Shown here: positions 1 to 8,277 of the stretch, piece after piece
Layout: each line of letters opens with the position of its first letter
How positions within the stretch are numbered: position 1 is the stretch's first letter
Assembly: GCF_002934685.1 (NCBI RefSeq)
Contig: NZ_NKHL01000117.1
Span: 200,986-264,985, forward strand
Source of the DNA: Pseudomonas bohemica
GTDB lineage: Bacteria > Pseudomonadota > Gammaproteobacteria > Pseudomonadales > Pseudomonadaceae
Direction of reading: 5' to 3'
Length of the DNA: 64,000 nt
Translations under genes and position numbers: made by a program
The notes under the pieces: generated by a model
Database searches by the model: none
What the model was told of the DNA's origin: nothing
The model's input: the letters and a program-made list of their open reading frames with translations, nothing else

Positions 1-348
1 GGTCCAGTCTTCGTCCTCCCCATCAAACCAGTCGTAATCTTTCATGTGCCCATTACCCTTGGCCACCTGGGTCCAGCCCTGTGCGTCGAGCGACAACCAT
101 TGGAGCGGGTGATAGCTCAACCCCAGATGCAGCGTCGGCACTTGCTTCATGTCCCACTTGAGCTGGCTGATTTTCTCGCCATTGAGATACATCTTTTCTT
201 GCGCATGACCATTAAGCACCCCCACGCCCAGGCTCATCTCGATACTGCCCAACTGAAACCATTGCTCATCGGCCACCTGCGCATGCGCCAGCACCTCCTG
301 CCCGAACCCGACCAGCCCCAACAACGCCCACGTATTCCGTCCTATCAT
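1..348 (-). CDS. Omptin family outer membrane protease, N-terminal part (cut by window edge)
   Basis: Only the first 116 codons are inside the window. A hydrophobic N-terminus (residues 4-22, ending near LAHA) looks like a signal peptide. The region around residues 57-108 matches omptins (OmpT/Pla/PgtE): a KISQLKWDMK strand, a GWTQVAKGNGHMKDYDWFDG segment, and the paired aspartates of the omptin active site in DYD (residues 104 and 106). Omptins are ten-stranded outer-membrane aspartate-type proteases that cut between basic residues. The His/Asp half of the site lies outside the window. The ATG at 348 is chosen because an upstream ATG at 356 runs straight into TGA. Omptins are not common in Pseudomonas, so this may be an acquired gene. 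The family call is good; intactness cannot be judged. Confidence 0.75.
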   Translation of the reverse strand, partial: MIGRNTWALLGLVGFGQEVLAHAQVADEQWFQLGSIEMSLGVGVLNGHAQEKMYLNGEKISQLKWDMKQVPTLHLGLSYHPLQWLSLDAQGWTQVAKGNGHMKDYDWFDGEDEDWT

Positions 349-512
349 CAAAACATCCGCCTTTTAATAGAGGAGATGCCTGCTACCAGCGCGCTGCCAC
401 AGCAAGCGGCGCAAGGATGAACGGGAAAGAAGGAGATTTCCGCCAGCTGACTCGTATCAATGTGTGTGAAACCTAAACGCCAGACCCAGGAAATTACCTA
501 CAAGCCATAACC

Positions 513-547
513 AAAAAAAGGGCCGCCCGTTTGCACGGACAGCCCTT
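513..547 (-). terminator. Rho-independent terminator of pepN
   Basis: On the minus strand an imperfect GC-rich stem (AAGGGCTGTCCG with CGGGCGGCCCTT, loop about TGCAAA) is followed by a run of T. It lies about 22 bases past the pepN stop codon and separates it from the omptin gene. The rest of 349-569 shows no gene. Confidence 0.8.
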
Positions 548-569
548 CCATAAGCCGGGTCTGCTCAGA

Positions 570-3233
570 TCAAGCCAGGCTTTTGCTCACCACCTCAAAC
601 ACATCCGGGGACAGCTGGCCGGATGCACGAATGCGCTCCAGTTCGCCTTTCATCAGCTCCTGCCGCTTGCTGTCATATTTGCGCCAGCGGGTCAAAGGGG
701 CCAGTTGGCGCGAGGCGATCTGCGGGTTGAAGCCGTTCAGCTCGATGACCAGATCGGCCAGGAAGCGATAGCCCGAACCGTCCGCCGCATGGAAGTTGAT
801 CAGGTTTTGCCCCGCGAACGCACCAATCAAGGCACGCACCTTGTTCGGGTTCTTCATAGTGAACGCCGGATGTTGCATCAGCGCTTTCACCCGTTCCAGA
901 CCGCCCGGCAACGTGCTGCCGGCCTGGACGCTGAACCACTGATCCATGACCAGCGCGTTGTCCTTGAAGTTCTCGGCGAACACCGCCAGCGCCTTGGCTT
1001 TCTCGTCTTCGAACGGCGAATTGACCAGCACCGCCAGCGCGGTCAGGCGCTCGGTCATGTTGTCGGCGCTGTCGAACTGCTCGATGGCAGCGGCCAGCAC
1101 GTGCGGTTTGCCAGTCAGCATCAGGTACGACAATGCGATGTTCTGCAAGGCGCGACGGGCAAAGTGCTCGGACTCGGCCACATACACGGTCTTCTTCGAC
1201 AGCTCGCGGTTGGTCTGATAACGCTTCCACAGCGCATCGCTCAGGCTGTTGGCCAGTTGCAGACGGGCGAACTCACGGGCGGCGTGAATGGCATCGACAT
1301 CCGCCACTTCGCTGATCTCGGTGAGATAGGCCTCGCCCGGCAGCGAAAGCATTTCAGCGACCATGGCCTGATCCAGACTCTCGTCGGCCAGCACGGTGCC
1401 CAGCGCCGTGATCAGGCGTTGATCCAGCACCAGCGGCTCACCTTTCTGATGTTGAGCGATGAGTTCCTGCAGCACCTGAACCGACAACTGCTGACCGGCA
1501 TCCCAGCGGTTGAAGCCGTCGCTGTCGTGCTGCATCAGGAACATCAGTTGATCACGGTTGTACGGGAAGCTGAGTTTCACCGGCGCCGAGAATCCGCGCA
1601 GCAGCGACGGCAGCGGTTGTTCGGCAACATCAACGAAGGTGAAAGTCTGCTCGGCTTCGGTCACCGCGATCACCCGCGAGGTACCCGATGCCGAAGACTC
1701 GTCCTGCAGACGCAACGCAATTTCCTGACCCCGCTTGTCCAACAGGCCCAGCGACACCGGAATCACGAACGGCTTCTTCGCATCCCCCGGCTGACCTGGG
1801 GTGGTCGGGGCGCTTTGGCGGAAGGTCAAGCTGTAGGTTTTGCCCGCTGCGTCGTAGGACTCGGTCACCGCCAGACGCGGTGTACCGGCTTGGGAGTACC
1901 AGCGTTTGAACTGGGTCAGGTCGATGCCATTGGCGTCTTCCATCGCCTTGACGAAATCATCGCAGGTCACGGCCTGGCCGTCATGGCGTTCGAAATACAG
2001 GTCGCTGCCTTTGCGGAAGCCTTCGGCGCCCAGCAGCGTGTGGATCATGCCGACGACTTCCGAGCCTTTTTCGTACACCGTCAGGGTGTAGAAGTTGGAG
2101 ATCTCGATGAAACTGTCCGGGCGCACGGCATGGGCCATGGGCCCTGCGTCTTCAGCGAACTGGTGGGTGCGCAGGTAGGCGACGTCCTGGATGCGCTTGA
2201 CCGTTGCCGAGTTCATGTCGGCGGAGAAGCCGGAATCGCGGAACACGGTGAAGCCTTCCTTGAGCGACAGCTGGAACCAGTCGCGGCAGGTCACGCGGTT
2301 GCCCGACCAGTTGTGGAAGTACTCGTGGGCAACGATGGCCTCAACCCGCTGGTGCGCGGCGTCGGTCGCGGTTTCGGCGCGAGCCAGCACTGCGCTGGAA
2401 TTGAAGATGTTCAGGCCCTTGTTTTCCATGGCGCCCATGTTGAAGTCGTTGACCGCCACGATCATGAAGATGTCCAGATCGTATTCGCGACCGTAGACCT
2501 CTTCGTCCCAGCGCATGGACTTTTTCAGGCTGTCCATGGCGTGCTGGCATTTATCGATGTTTTCCGGCTCGACGAAGATGCGCAAGGTCACCTTGCGCTC
2601 GGTCATGGTGATGAAGGTGTCTTCGACGCACCACAGATCGCCGGCCACCAGTGCGAACAGGTAGGCGGGCTTCTTGAACGGGTCTTCCCAGGTCACCCAG
2701 TGGCGATCATCGCCTTCCGGGCCGAGGTCGATCAGGTTGCCGTTGGACAGCAGGATAGGGAAGTCCTGTTTGCTGGCGATGACCGTGGTGGTGAAGGTGC
2801 TCATCACGTCCGGGCGGTCGAGGTAATAGGTGATCTTGCGGAAACCCTCGGCCTCGCACTGAGTGCAGAACATGCCGCTGGACTTGTACAGCCCTTCCAG
2901 CGCGGTGTTGGTTTCCGGGTGGATCCTTACGCTGGTGTCGAGGGTAAAGTTTTCGGACTTGGGCTGGACGGTCAGGTTGTCCGGGGTCAATTCGTAATCG
3001 CCGGGCGCCAGATCGACGTCAGCCAGCTTGACTGACAGCAGTTCCAGTAACTGGCCGTCCAGCACCAGCGCAGGCAAGCCGGCGCCCCGTTCAGGATTGC
3101 GACGCATGACCAGCTGCGCATGGACCAGTGTGTGATCGTCGAACAATTCGAAGGTCAGGTGCGTCTCGTCAATGAGGTACTCAGGCGCCTGATAATCCTT
3201 CAGGTAGATCATTTTCGGCTGTTCGGTGCGCAT
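570..3233 (-). CDS. pepN: Aminopeptidase N (M1 family zinc metallopeptidase)
   Basis: 887 aa, the usual size of gammaproteobacterial PepN. It removes N-terminal residues from peptides in the cytoplasm, in the last stage of protein turnover. The exopeptidase motif GAMEN lies near residue 265 and the zinc site HEYFHNWSGN near residue 302, with the third ligand Glu about 18 residues on (LKEGFTVFRD). The N-terminal beta domain (1-190), the catalytic domain and the helical C-terminal domain are all present. It is transcribed alone from the gap after DUF2797 and ends at a clear terminator. The long open frame on the opposite strand is a codon-bias shadow. Confidence 0.97.
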   Translation of the reverse strand: MRTEQPKMIYLKDYQAPEYLIDETHLTFELFDDHTLVHAQLVMRRNPERGAGLPALVLDGQLLELLSVKLADVDLAPGDYELTPDNLTVQPKSENFTLDTSVRIHPETNTALEGLYKSSGMFCTQCEAEGFRKITYYLDRPDVMSTFTTTVIASKQDFPILLSNGNLIDLGPEGDDRHWVTWEDPFKKPAYLFALVAGDLWCVEDTFITMTERKVTLRIFVEPENIDKCQHAMDSLKKSMRWDEEVYGREYDLDIFMIVAVNDFNMGAMENKGLNIFNSSAVLARAETATDAAHQRVEAIVAHEYFHNWSGNRVTCRDWFQLSLKEGFTVFRDSGFSADMNSATVKRIQDVAYLRTHQFAEDAGPMAHAVRPDSFIEISNFYTLTVYEKGSEVVGMIHTLLGAEGFRKGSDLYFERHDGQAVTCDDFVKAMEDANGIDLTQFKRWYSQAGTPRLAVTESYDAAGKTYSLTFRQSAPTTPGQPGDAKKPFVIPVSLGLLDKRGQEIALRLQDESSASGTSRVIAVTEAEQTFTFVDVAEQPLPSLLRGFSAPVKLSFPYNRDQLMFLMQHDSDGFNRWDAGQQLSVQVLQELIAQHQKGEPLVLDQRLITALGTVLADESLDQAMVAEMLSLPGEAYLTEISEVADVDAIHAAREFARLQLANSLSDALWKRYQTNRELSKKTVYVAESEHFARRALQNIALSYLMLTGKPHVLAAAIEQFDSADNMTERLTALAVLVNSPFEDEKAKALAVFAENFKDNALVMDQWFSVQAGSTLPGGLERVKALMQHPAFTMKNPNKVRALIGAFAGQNLINFHAADGSGYRFLADLVIELNGFNPQIASRQLAPLTRWRKYDSKRQELMKGELERIRASGQLSPDVFEVVSKSLA

Positions 3234-3256
3234 GATTCTGTCCTTATGCTTTTGAG

Positions 3257-4087
3257 CTACTGATGCACGGCGAGCTGATACGCCGTGTATTTGCGGATGT
3301 TGATCACGCCCGTGTCGAAGATCAGGTATTGACCCTTGATGCCCAGCAACGTGCCTTCGGCGACAGGGTCCTTGTCCAGGTTGAAGCTGACGATCTTGGT
3401 CGGATAGGCCTCGACCGGATACTTGATCTCGATCGGTTCGACATCGTTAAGCAGCTGAATGGCTTGCAGGCCGAAACGCGCTTGCAACGCGGCCAGACCC
3501 TCGGCGCAGGACTCGAACAATTGCTGACGAATCGCCGCCAGGTCAACCGCCGGTGCGTCACCCTTGAGCAGCGCCCGCCAATTGGTACGGTCCGCAACCT
3601 GGCTGCGGAACAGGTCTTCGACGAAGCCCGACTGCTGACGGGTCGCCACACGCACGATCGGCAGCGCCTGGCTTGCACCCTGATCCAGCCAGCGCGTCGG
3701 TAGCTGCGTAGAGCGGGTGATGCCAACCTTCACGCCCGACGAATTGGCCAGATAGACCACATGGTCGGTCATGCAGAATTGCTCGCCCCACGACGGATCG
3801 CGGCAGGTGCCATGCTCGTGGTGGCATTTTTCCGGACTCATGATGCAGACATCACACTGCGCAAGCTTCTGCATGCAGGGGTAGCAATAGCCCTGGCTGA
3901 AGCTGGTCTTGGTACGGCGGCCGCAATGGCTGCAGTGAATCGCGCCCAGGTATTCCAGGCGCACGGTCTTGCCGATCAGCGGGTTGGCCGGAATTTGCGA
4001 CTCACCCAGACGAAACGCATATTCGACCCGCGTTGCATCGAGCCGCGCGGACATCTTGTTGACGGAGCCTCGACCAATTTCGATCAA
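3257..4087 (-). CDS. DUF2797 family protein with Cys-rich zinc-like region
   Basis: About 276 aa, matching Pseudomonas DUF2797 proteins. Residues 52-100 hold regularly spaced cysteines and histidines (CSHCGRRTK, CYPCMQKLAQCDVC, CHHEHGTC) that look like a metal site. The middle segment VVYLANSSGVKVGITR resembles a GIY-YIG-like fold, which is inference. The function is unknown. The frame can start at a TTG at 4087 that overlaps the TGA of the upstream YeaC gene (TTGA), which suggests translational coupling. The first ATG is 33 bases downstream (4054) and is an equally possible start. It lies in the block YeaC-DUF2797-pepN, conserved in Pseudomonas. Confidence 0.85.
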   Translation of the reverse strand: MIEIGRGSVNKMSARLDATRVEYAFRLGESQIPANPLIGKTVRLEYLGAIHCSHCGRRTKTSFSQGYCYPCMQKLAQCDVCIMSPEKCHHEHGTCRDPSWGEQFCMTDHVVYLANSSGVKVGITRSTQLPTRWLDQGASQALPIVRVATRQQSGFVEDLFRSQVADRTNWRALLKGDAPAVDLAAIRQQLFESCAEGLAALQARFGLQAIQLLNDVEPIEIKYPVEAYPTKIVSFNLDKDPVAEGTLLGIKGQYLIFDTGVINIRKYTAYQLAVHQ

Positions 4088-4344
4088 TGGATGGCATCCG
4101 ATTTGAACAGGATGTTAGGCACCGGCGCCGACTTGGAGGCGCACTCCTGCGGGCCCATGTAGCCGATGCGTTGTTCTTCGGGCACGTTGCGCACTTCCCA
4201 GGCGATCAGCGCCTGCAGCGACAGTTCGCGTTGTTCCTGGGTCAGCTTGCGGCCGTCGGACCACTTGCCGATTTCCACGGCCAGTTTCAGGCTGTCGTAG
4301 ATGTCCGGCGTGATGTTTTCGATCATTTCGACAAAAGAGGACAT
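4084..4344 (-). CDS. YeaC family (DUF1315) small protein
   Basis: 86 aa with the family's conserved run (MIENITPDIYDSLK, then KWSDGRKLTQEQRE) and a C-terminal GYMGPQEC segment. Function is not established in any species I know. The protein is soluble with no signal sequence. Its stop overlaps the TTG start assigned to DUF2797, so the two are probably co-translated. It sits 29 bases after the rhomboid gene on the same strand. Confidence 0.85.
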   Translation of the reverse strand: MSSFVEMIENITPDIYDSLKLAVEIGKWSDGRKLTQEQRELSLQALIAWEVRNVPEEQRIGYMGPQECASKSAPVPNILFKSDAIH

Positions 4345-4373
4345 TGGGTTCTCCCAGAATTGAGCGGGCGATT

Positions 4374-5246
4374 TTAATGTTTACGGCGCGCTAATGCACC
4401 GCCCACAAGACCTGTTGCACAACCGATGATCAGACCACCGACGTGGGCGCCATTGGCGATCTCGCCGAACCCCAGCAGGCTGATCAGCCCGGACATGCAC
4501 AGCACCAGCCAGGCCAGCATCATCACCAGTACGCCGCGAGGCAGGCGATAGATGGGGTTGGGCGCCAGCAACTGGAAGATCCAGCAGTGACCGAGCAAGC
4601 CGTACAGCACTCCGGACAGGCCGCCGAACAGGGTCGGGCCACTCCAGAAATACTGGCCGTAGTTGGAAAACGCGCTGAATGCCAGCGTCAGCCCCAGCAA
4701 CTGCCAACTGCCCTGGCGCATCTCGATACGTCGCCCCAGCTCCCAGAACCACAGGGCGTTCATCACCAGGTGCAGCACCCCAAAGTGGATCAGCATCGGC
4801 GAGACTACCCGCCACCATTGCCCGGCCGCCAGTGTCGCCTCGACCGGGGTGAAGGTGACGTAATCGCCGTTGACGCGGAAATCGTTGAAGGTCAGCCAAC
4901 TCAACGCGGCGAAATTGTCCCCCAGCAGGGTCACACCGGCGACGATCAGACACAGCAGCAGGACGATGCTGGTCACCGGACTGCTGCGCACCTGGACCAA
5001 CGGGCTGGGGCGAGTCAGGGCCACCACCTCACGGCCCGGGGGCAATTGCACGGTGGGATCGCCTTCGGGGTATTGCTGATAAAGCTGGCGAATGTCGTCG
5101 GCCAGCTGCGGGGCATCCGGCACCCACAGCACCTGCTCGCCCGCTTCTTCGCTGACCCGGTGCGGCACGTTGAGGCGTCGCAACAATTCAACGAAACCAC
5201 TGAGGTCGGTGTTCAACGGCAGACGCAATACGGCAACCGGGTTCAT
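4374..5246 (-). CDS. Rhomboid family intramembrane serine protease
   Basis: 290 aa from the ATG at 5246. An N-terminal cytoplasmic domain (about 1-105, GlpG-like) is followed by six or seven hydrophobic segments. The rhomboid catalytic serine is in GGLSGVLYG and the catalytic histidine in NGAHVGGLIIG in a later helix; WR (QWWRVVSPML) marks the L1 loop. It would cleave membrane proteins inside the bilayer; the substrate is unknown. The start overlaps the TGA of the upstream phosphatase gene (ATGA), part of a coupled run nadK-phosphatase-rhomboid. Longer in-frame starts upstream overlap the phosphatase and are unlikely. Confidence 0.92.
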   Translation of the reverse strand: MNPVAVLRLPLNTDLSGFVELLRRLNVPHRVSEEAGEQVLWVPDAPQLADDIRQLYQQYPEGDPTVQLPPGREVVALTRPSPLVQVRSSPVTSIVLLLCLIVAGVTLLGDNFAALSWLTFNDFRVNGDYVTFTPVEATLAAGQWWRVVSPMLIHFGVLHLVMNALWFWELGRRIEMRQGSWQLLGLTLAFSAFSNYGQYFWSGPTLFGGLSGVLYGLLGHCWIFQLLAPNPIYRLPRGVLVMMLAWLVLCMSGLISLLGFGEIANGAHVGGLIIGCATGLVGGALARRKH

Positions 5247-6214
5247 TGGGCTGTCTCCGGCCGCGTGACATCGACCCAGACGAACTTGTTCGGATCTATT
5301 CGGGTTTCCTGATCGAGCCGGTACGCCACCAGCTTGCCGTACAGCACGGCGCTGTAGTCCAGGCACGCCAGGTTGGGCCGGATCGCCGCGGGAATACCGC
5401 TGCGCCAGTAATGCCCGACGAACAACAGCGGCTCATCGGCGCCGTAGCGCAGCAAGGCGTTTTTCTCGCTGTCCGACAGCGGCCGCTTGGCCACCGGCTC
5501 CGGCAAGGCGTCCGGCTGAAAGACCACGTCGCCGTAGGTCTGCGGGTCGTCTTCCCAGAACTTGGTGCGAAATGAGGCGCGCGTCAGGCCGTCGCCGCCG
5601 GTCAGGGTCATGCCATGGGGCAGGCGCATGTCAGTGCCACGCAGCAGCCTGTCGAACACGGCGCTGGCGAAACTACCCTGCACCGCCGAAGCCTGGACAA
5701 AATGCTGATCGATCCGGCCATCGCCATGGGCGCTGCGCAGGGCTTCGATCAGGCTGGCGTCCCAACAGGCGTGAACCAGGCGGAAGCGCTCGGCGTCGAT
5801 GAACAGCGGCAATTCATAGAACCACTTGATGAAGTCGTTCCAGTCGCCGGGATGCTGCTCGAACTGCGCCAGGGTTTCGCCCAACAGCCTGGCATGGCGC
5901 GGGGTGTGTTCGCGCACGAACTGCTTGCCGCTTTCCGGCGGCGCCGGCGTGCTCCAGCCCAGCGCGTTGAATTCATGGTTGCCCATGATGCAGAACGCCT
6001 GGCCGGCAACGACCATGTCATGAACGATATGCAGGGCCTCGCGAATGCGCGGACCGCGGTCGATGATATCGCCCAGGAACAGGGCAATACGTTCCGGATG
6101 GCGCCATACGCCAGCCTGAAAGCGATAACCAAGGGTGTCGAGCAAGTGCTCAAGGGTGCGGGCACATCCATGCACGTCACCGATCAGATCGTAGCTACGC
6201 GCGGGATCTAGCAT
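5243..6214 (-). CDS. Calcineurin-like metallophosphoesterase
   Basis: 323 aa from the ATG at 6214, which overlaps the nadK stop as ATGA. The di-metal phosphoesterase motifs are in order: GDVHGC (about residue 9), GDIIDRGP (about 46) and GNHEFNALGW (about 77), with later histidines (VHACWD, VGHYWRSG). Such proteins hydrolyse phosphoesters, for example diadenosine tetraphosphate or phosphoprotein; the actual substrate is unknown. Its position between nadK and the rhomboid gene is conserved in Pseudomonas. A longer in-frame start at 6247 lies inside nadK and was rejected. Confidence 0.93.
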   Translation of the reverse strand: MLDPARSYDLIGDVHGCARTLEHLLDTLGYRFQAGVWRHPERIALFLGDIIDRGPRIREALHIVHDMVVAGQAFCIMGNHEFNALGWSTPAPPESGKQFVREHTPRHARLLGETLAQFEQHPGDWNDFIKWFYELPLFIDAERFRLVHACWDASLIEALRSAHGDGRIDQHFVQASAVQGSFASAVFDRLLRGTDMRLPHGMTLTGGDGLTRASFRTKFWEDDPQTYGDVVFQPDALPEPVAKRPLSDSEKNALLRYGADEPLLFVGHYWRSGIPAAIRPNLACLDYSAVLYGKLVAYRLDQETRIDPNKFVWVDVTRPETAQ

Positions 6215-7104
6215 CAGTCGCCCCCGCCGCCAAGCCGACTGCCCCAACCGAGCTTGGTCCGGCAGACTTCGTAATAGTTGTGATCGAGCGGGTGAATCAG
6301 ACGCAGCTTTTGCGGTTTCTTTTTCACGGTCACGGTGTCACCGGGCGCGCAAGTGAAGTGGTTCTGTCCATCGCAGGAGACCTGTGGATAAATCGTCATG
6401 TCCTTTGAGACAACGATTTTCAGCTCACTGTTGCCGTCGACGACAATTGGCCGACCGGAAAGGGTGTGCGGGTACATCGGCACGATAACGATGGCGTCCA
6501 GCTTGGGGTGCATGATCGGGCCGCCCGCCGACAGCGCATAGGCTGTGGAACCGGTAGGTGTGGCGACAATGAGTCCGTCGGCCTTCTGGCTGCAGACGAA
6601 CTGGCCATCGATGTAGATTTCGAATTCGATCATCCGCGTGGATTTGCCGGGGTGCAGCACCACGTCGTTGAGCGCGTCGCCCTGGCCGATGGCTTCGCCG
6701 TGACGACGGACTTCGGCCTGCAGCAGGAAGCGGTTTTCCACCAGGTAGTGGCCGTCCAGGACCTCGGCGACCTTCACTTCCAACTCATCGGGGCGGATGT
6801 CGGTCAGAAAGCCCAGGCTGCCACGGTTGATGCCCAGCACCGGCACGTTGTGCTTGGCCAGCGCACGGGCCGCGCCCAACAGGCTGCCGTCGCCACCGAC
6901 GACAATCACCATGTCGCAGACCTCGCCCAGCATCTTGCGCGAAGAGGTCTGCATGCCGTGGCCAGGCAGCACTTCGGCGATGGTGTCTTCGAGGATCACA
7001 TGCAAATGCCGCGACATCAGGAATTTCTTGAGTCGGCGAACGGTCTCGAGCACTTGTGAACTGCCAAGGCGACCGATGATGCCGATATTACGAAATTGCT
7101 CCAT
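6214..7104 (-). CDS. nadK: NAD kinase
   Basis: 296 aa from the ATG at 7104, the length usual for Pseudomonas NadK. It phosphorylates NAD+ to NADP+. The kinase motif VVGGDGSLLGAARAL, the NRGSLGFLTD segment and ATPTGSTAYALSAGGP are all intact. It is the first gene of a tightly coupled minus-strand run (nadK, phosphatase, rhomboid), each stop overlapping the next start. It diverges from DUF1853. In-frame sequence upstream of 7104 has no family similarity. Confidence 0.97.
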   Translation of the reverse strand: MEQFRNIGIIGRLGSSQVLETVRRLKKFLMSRHLHVILEDTIAEVLPGHGMQTSSRKMLGEVCDMVIVVGGDGSLLGAARALAKHNVPVLGINRGSLGFLTDIRPDELEVKVAEVLDGHYLVENRFLLQAEVRRHGEAIGQGDALNDVVLHPGKSTRMIEFEIYIDGQFVCSQKADGLIVATPTGSTAYALSAGGPIMHPKLDAIVIVPMYPHTLSGRPIVVDGNSELKIVVSKDMTIYPQVSCDGQNHFTCAPGDTVTVKKKPQKLRLIHPLDHNYYEVCRTKLGWGSRLGGGGD

Positions 7105-7182
7105 GGGGCTCCCGCAGGGTTCATGCATGTAAAGAACGCGATTATGGGCGAAGGGGTCGGTAGCGGCAAATGAGGGTTTATC

Positions 7183-7211
7183 CGCAGGAGCGCGCTTGCC
7201 CGCGATTGCGA
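7183..7211. repeat. Single REP-like element
   Basis: A GCAGGAGCGCGCTTGCCCGC core with the inner palindrome typical of Pseudomonas REP sequences. It lies in the divergent nadK/DUF1853 spacer and has no obvious partner within 100 bases. Confidence 0.6.
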
Positions 7212-7293
7212 GGTCACTCGCCCCCCATGAACCTGGCATCCCGTTATCGCGTGCACGTGCGCGCCTGCAAAATCGCCCTGCTATTCTTCCCCA

Positions 7294-8277
7294 ATGAGCC
7301 CATTCCCGACCCTCACCGCCCTGCCCCGTCAACTGCGCACGCCTGCGGTGCGCGACTTGGCATGGGCGATCCTTTCGCCGCCGATGCTGGCAGTGACTCC
7401 ATGGCCGCAACGCCATCCCTTGAGCGGCAGCGACTGGGTGCGGCATCCCCAGGCGCTGGAAGACTTTCTACGCAAGCTGGACCTGGACAGTAGCGCCCTG
7501 GACCAATGGCTATCCCGCAGCTCGATTCGCCGTCTGGGCCTGTATTACGAGCGCCTTTGGCAGTTCGCGATCCAGCATGCGCCCGGGGTGGAGATGATCG
7601 CTGCCAATCTGCCGATCCGCATCGAAGGCCAGACATTGGGCGAACTGGATATGCTGTTGCGTGACAGGGACGGCGTCCATCACGTGGAACTGGCAATCAA
7701 GTTTTATCTTGGCCCGCGGGAGGCTGACGGCCAGGACCCGGCAAACTGGCTGGGCCCCGGCAGCCACGACCGGCTGGGCCTGAAACTGGCCCACCTCGAT
7801 CAGCATCAGTTGCCGATCTCGGCGCGGGAAGAAAGCCGGCAGGCGCTGGCGGCATTGGGCATCGCCTCGTTCAGCGCCGAATTATGGCTGGGCGGCTATC
7901 TGCTCTATCCCTGGCCCGCCCCCTCTGCATCCCCGCAAGGCGTGCATCACGATCATCTGCGCGGACAATGGCTGCATCAGAAAGAGTGGCCAGCCTTCGC
8001 CGCGCGGCACCCCGACGGTCGCTGGCAAGTCCTGCCGCGCCATGCCTGGCTCGGGCCAGCCCGTTATGAGCAGCCGTTGAGCAACGACGAGTTTCAAGCG
8101 TGGCTGCAGCAGCTCGACCCCAAGGCACAGGCGCAGTTGCTGGTGCGCCTGACCTCAAGCGCCGAAGGGCATTGGCAGGAAGCCGAACGCGTGTTTCTGG
8201 TATCGGACCTGTGGCCGGCAGTCGCGGGAACCGGCGAGGTCAAACACTCAATCGCAACACCAGCGCCGCCAGCGTGA
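7294..8277 (+). CDS. DUF1853 family protein
   Basis: 327 aa, matching Pseudomonas DUF1853 proteins found next to nadK. The middle holds a conserved ELDMLLRDRDGVHHVELAIKFYLG segment. Its acidic E-D...E-x-K pattern is like a PD-(D/E)XK nuclease core; that reading is inference and the family has no established role. The start ATG at 7294 has only a weak ribosome site. Its last 38 bases overlap the 3' end of arsB on the other strand. Confidence 0.85.
   Translation: MSPFPTLTALPRQLRTPAVRDLAWAILSPPMLAVTPWPQRHPLSGSDWVRHPQALEDFLRKLDLDSSALDQWLSRSSIRRLGLYYERLWQFAIQHAPGVEMIAANLPIRIEGQTLGELDMLLRDRDGVHHVELAIKFYLGPREADGQDPANWLGPGSHDRLGLKLAHLDQHQLPISAREESRQALAALGIASFSAELWLGGYLLYPWPAPSASPQGVHHDHLRGQWLHQKEWPAFAARHPDGRWQVLPRHAWLGPARYEQPLSNDEFQAWLQQLDPKAQAQLLVRLTSSAEGHWQEAERVFLVSDLWPAVAGTGEVKHSIATPAPPA

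Noticed and set aside
531..3035. 834-aa open frame on the plus strand across pepN
   Set aside because: Exactly antisense to a conserved gene; high-GC third positions keep the opposite frame open. His/Gln/Arg-rich translation without domains.
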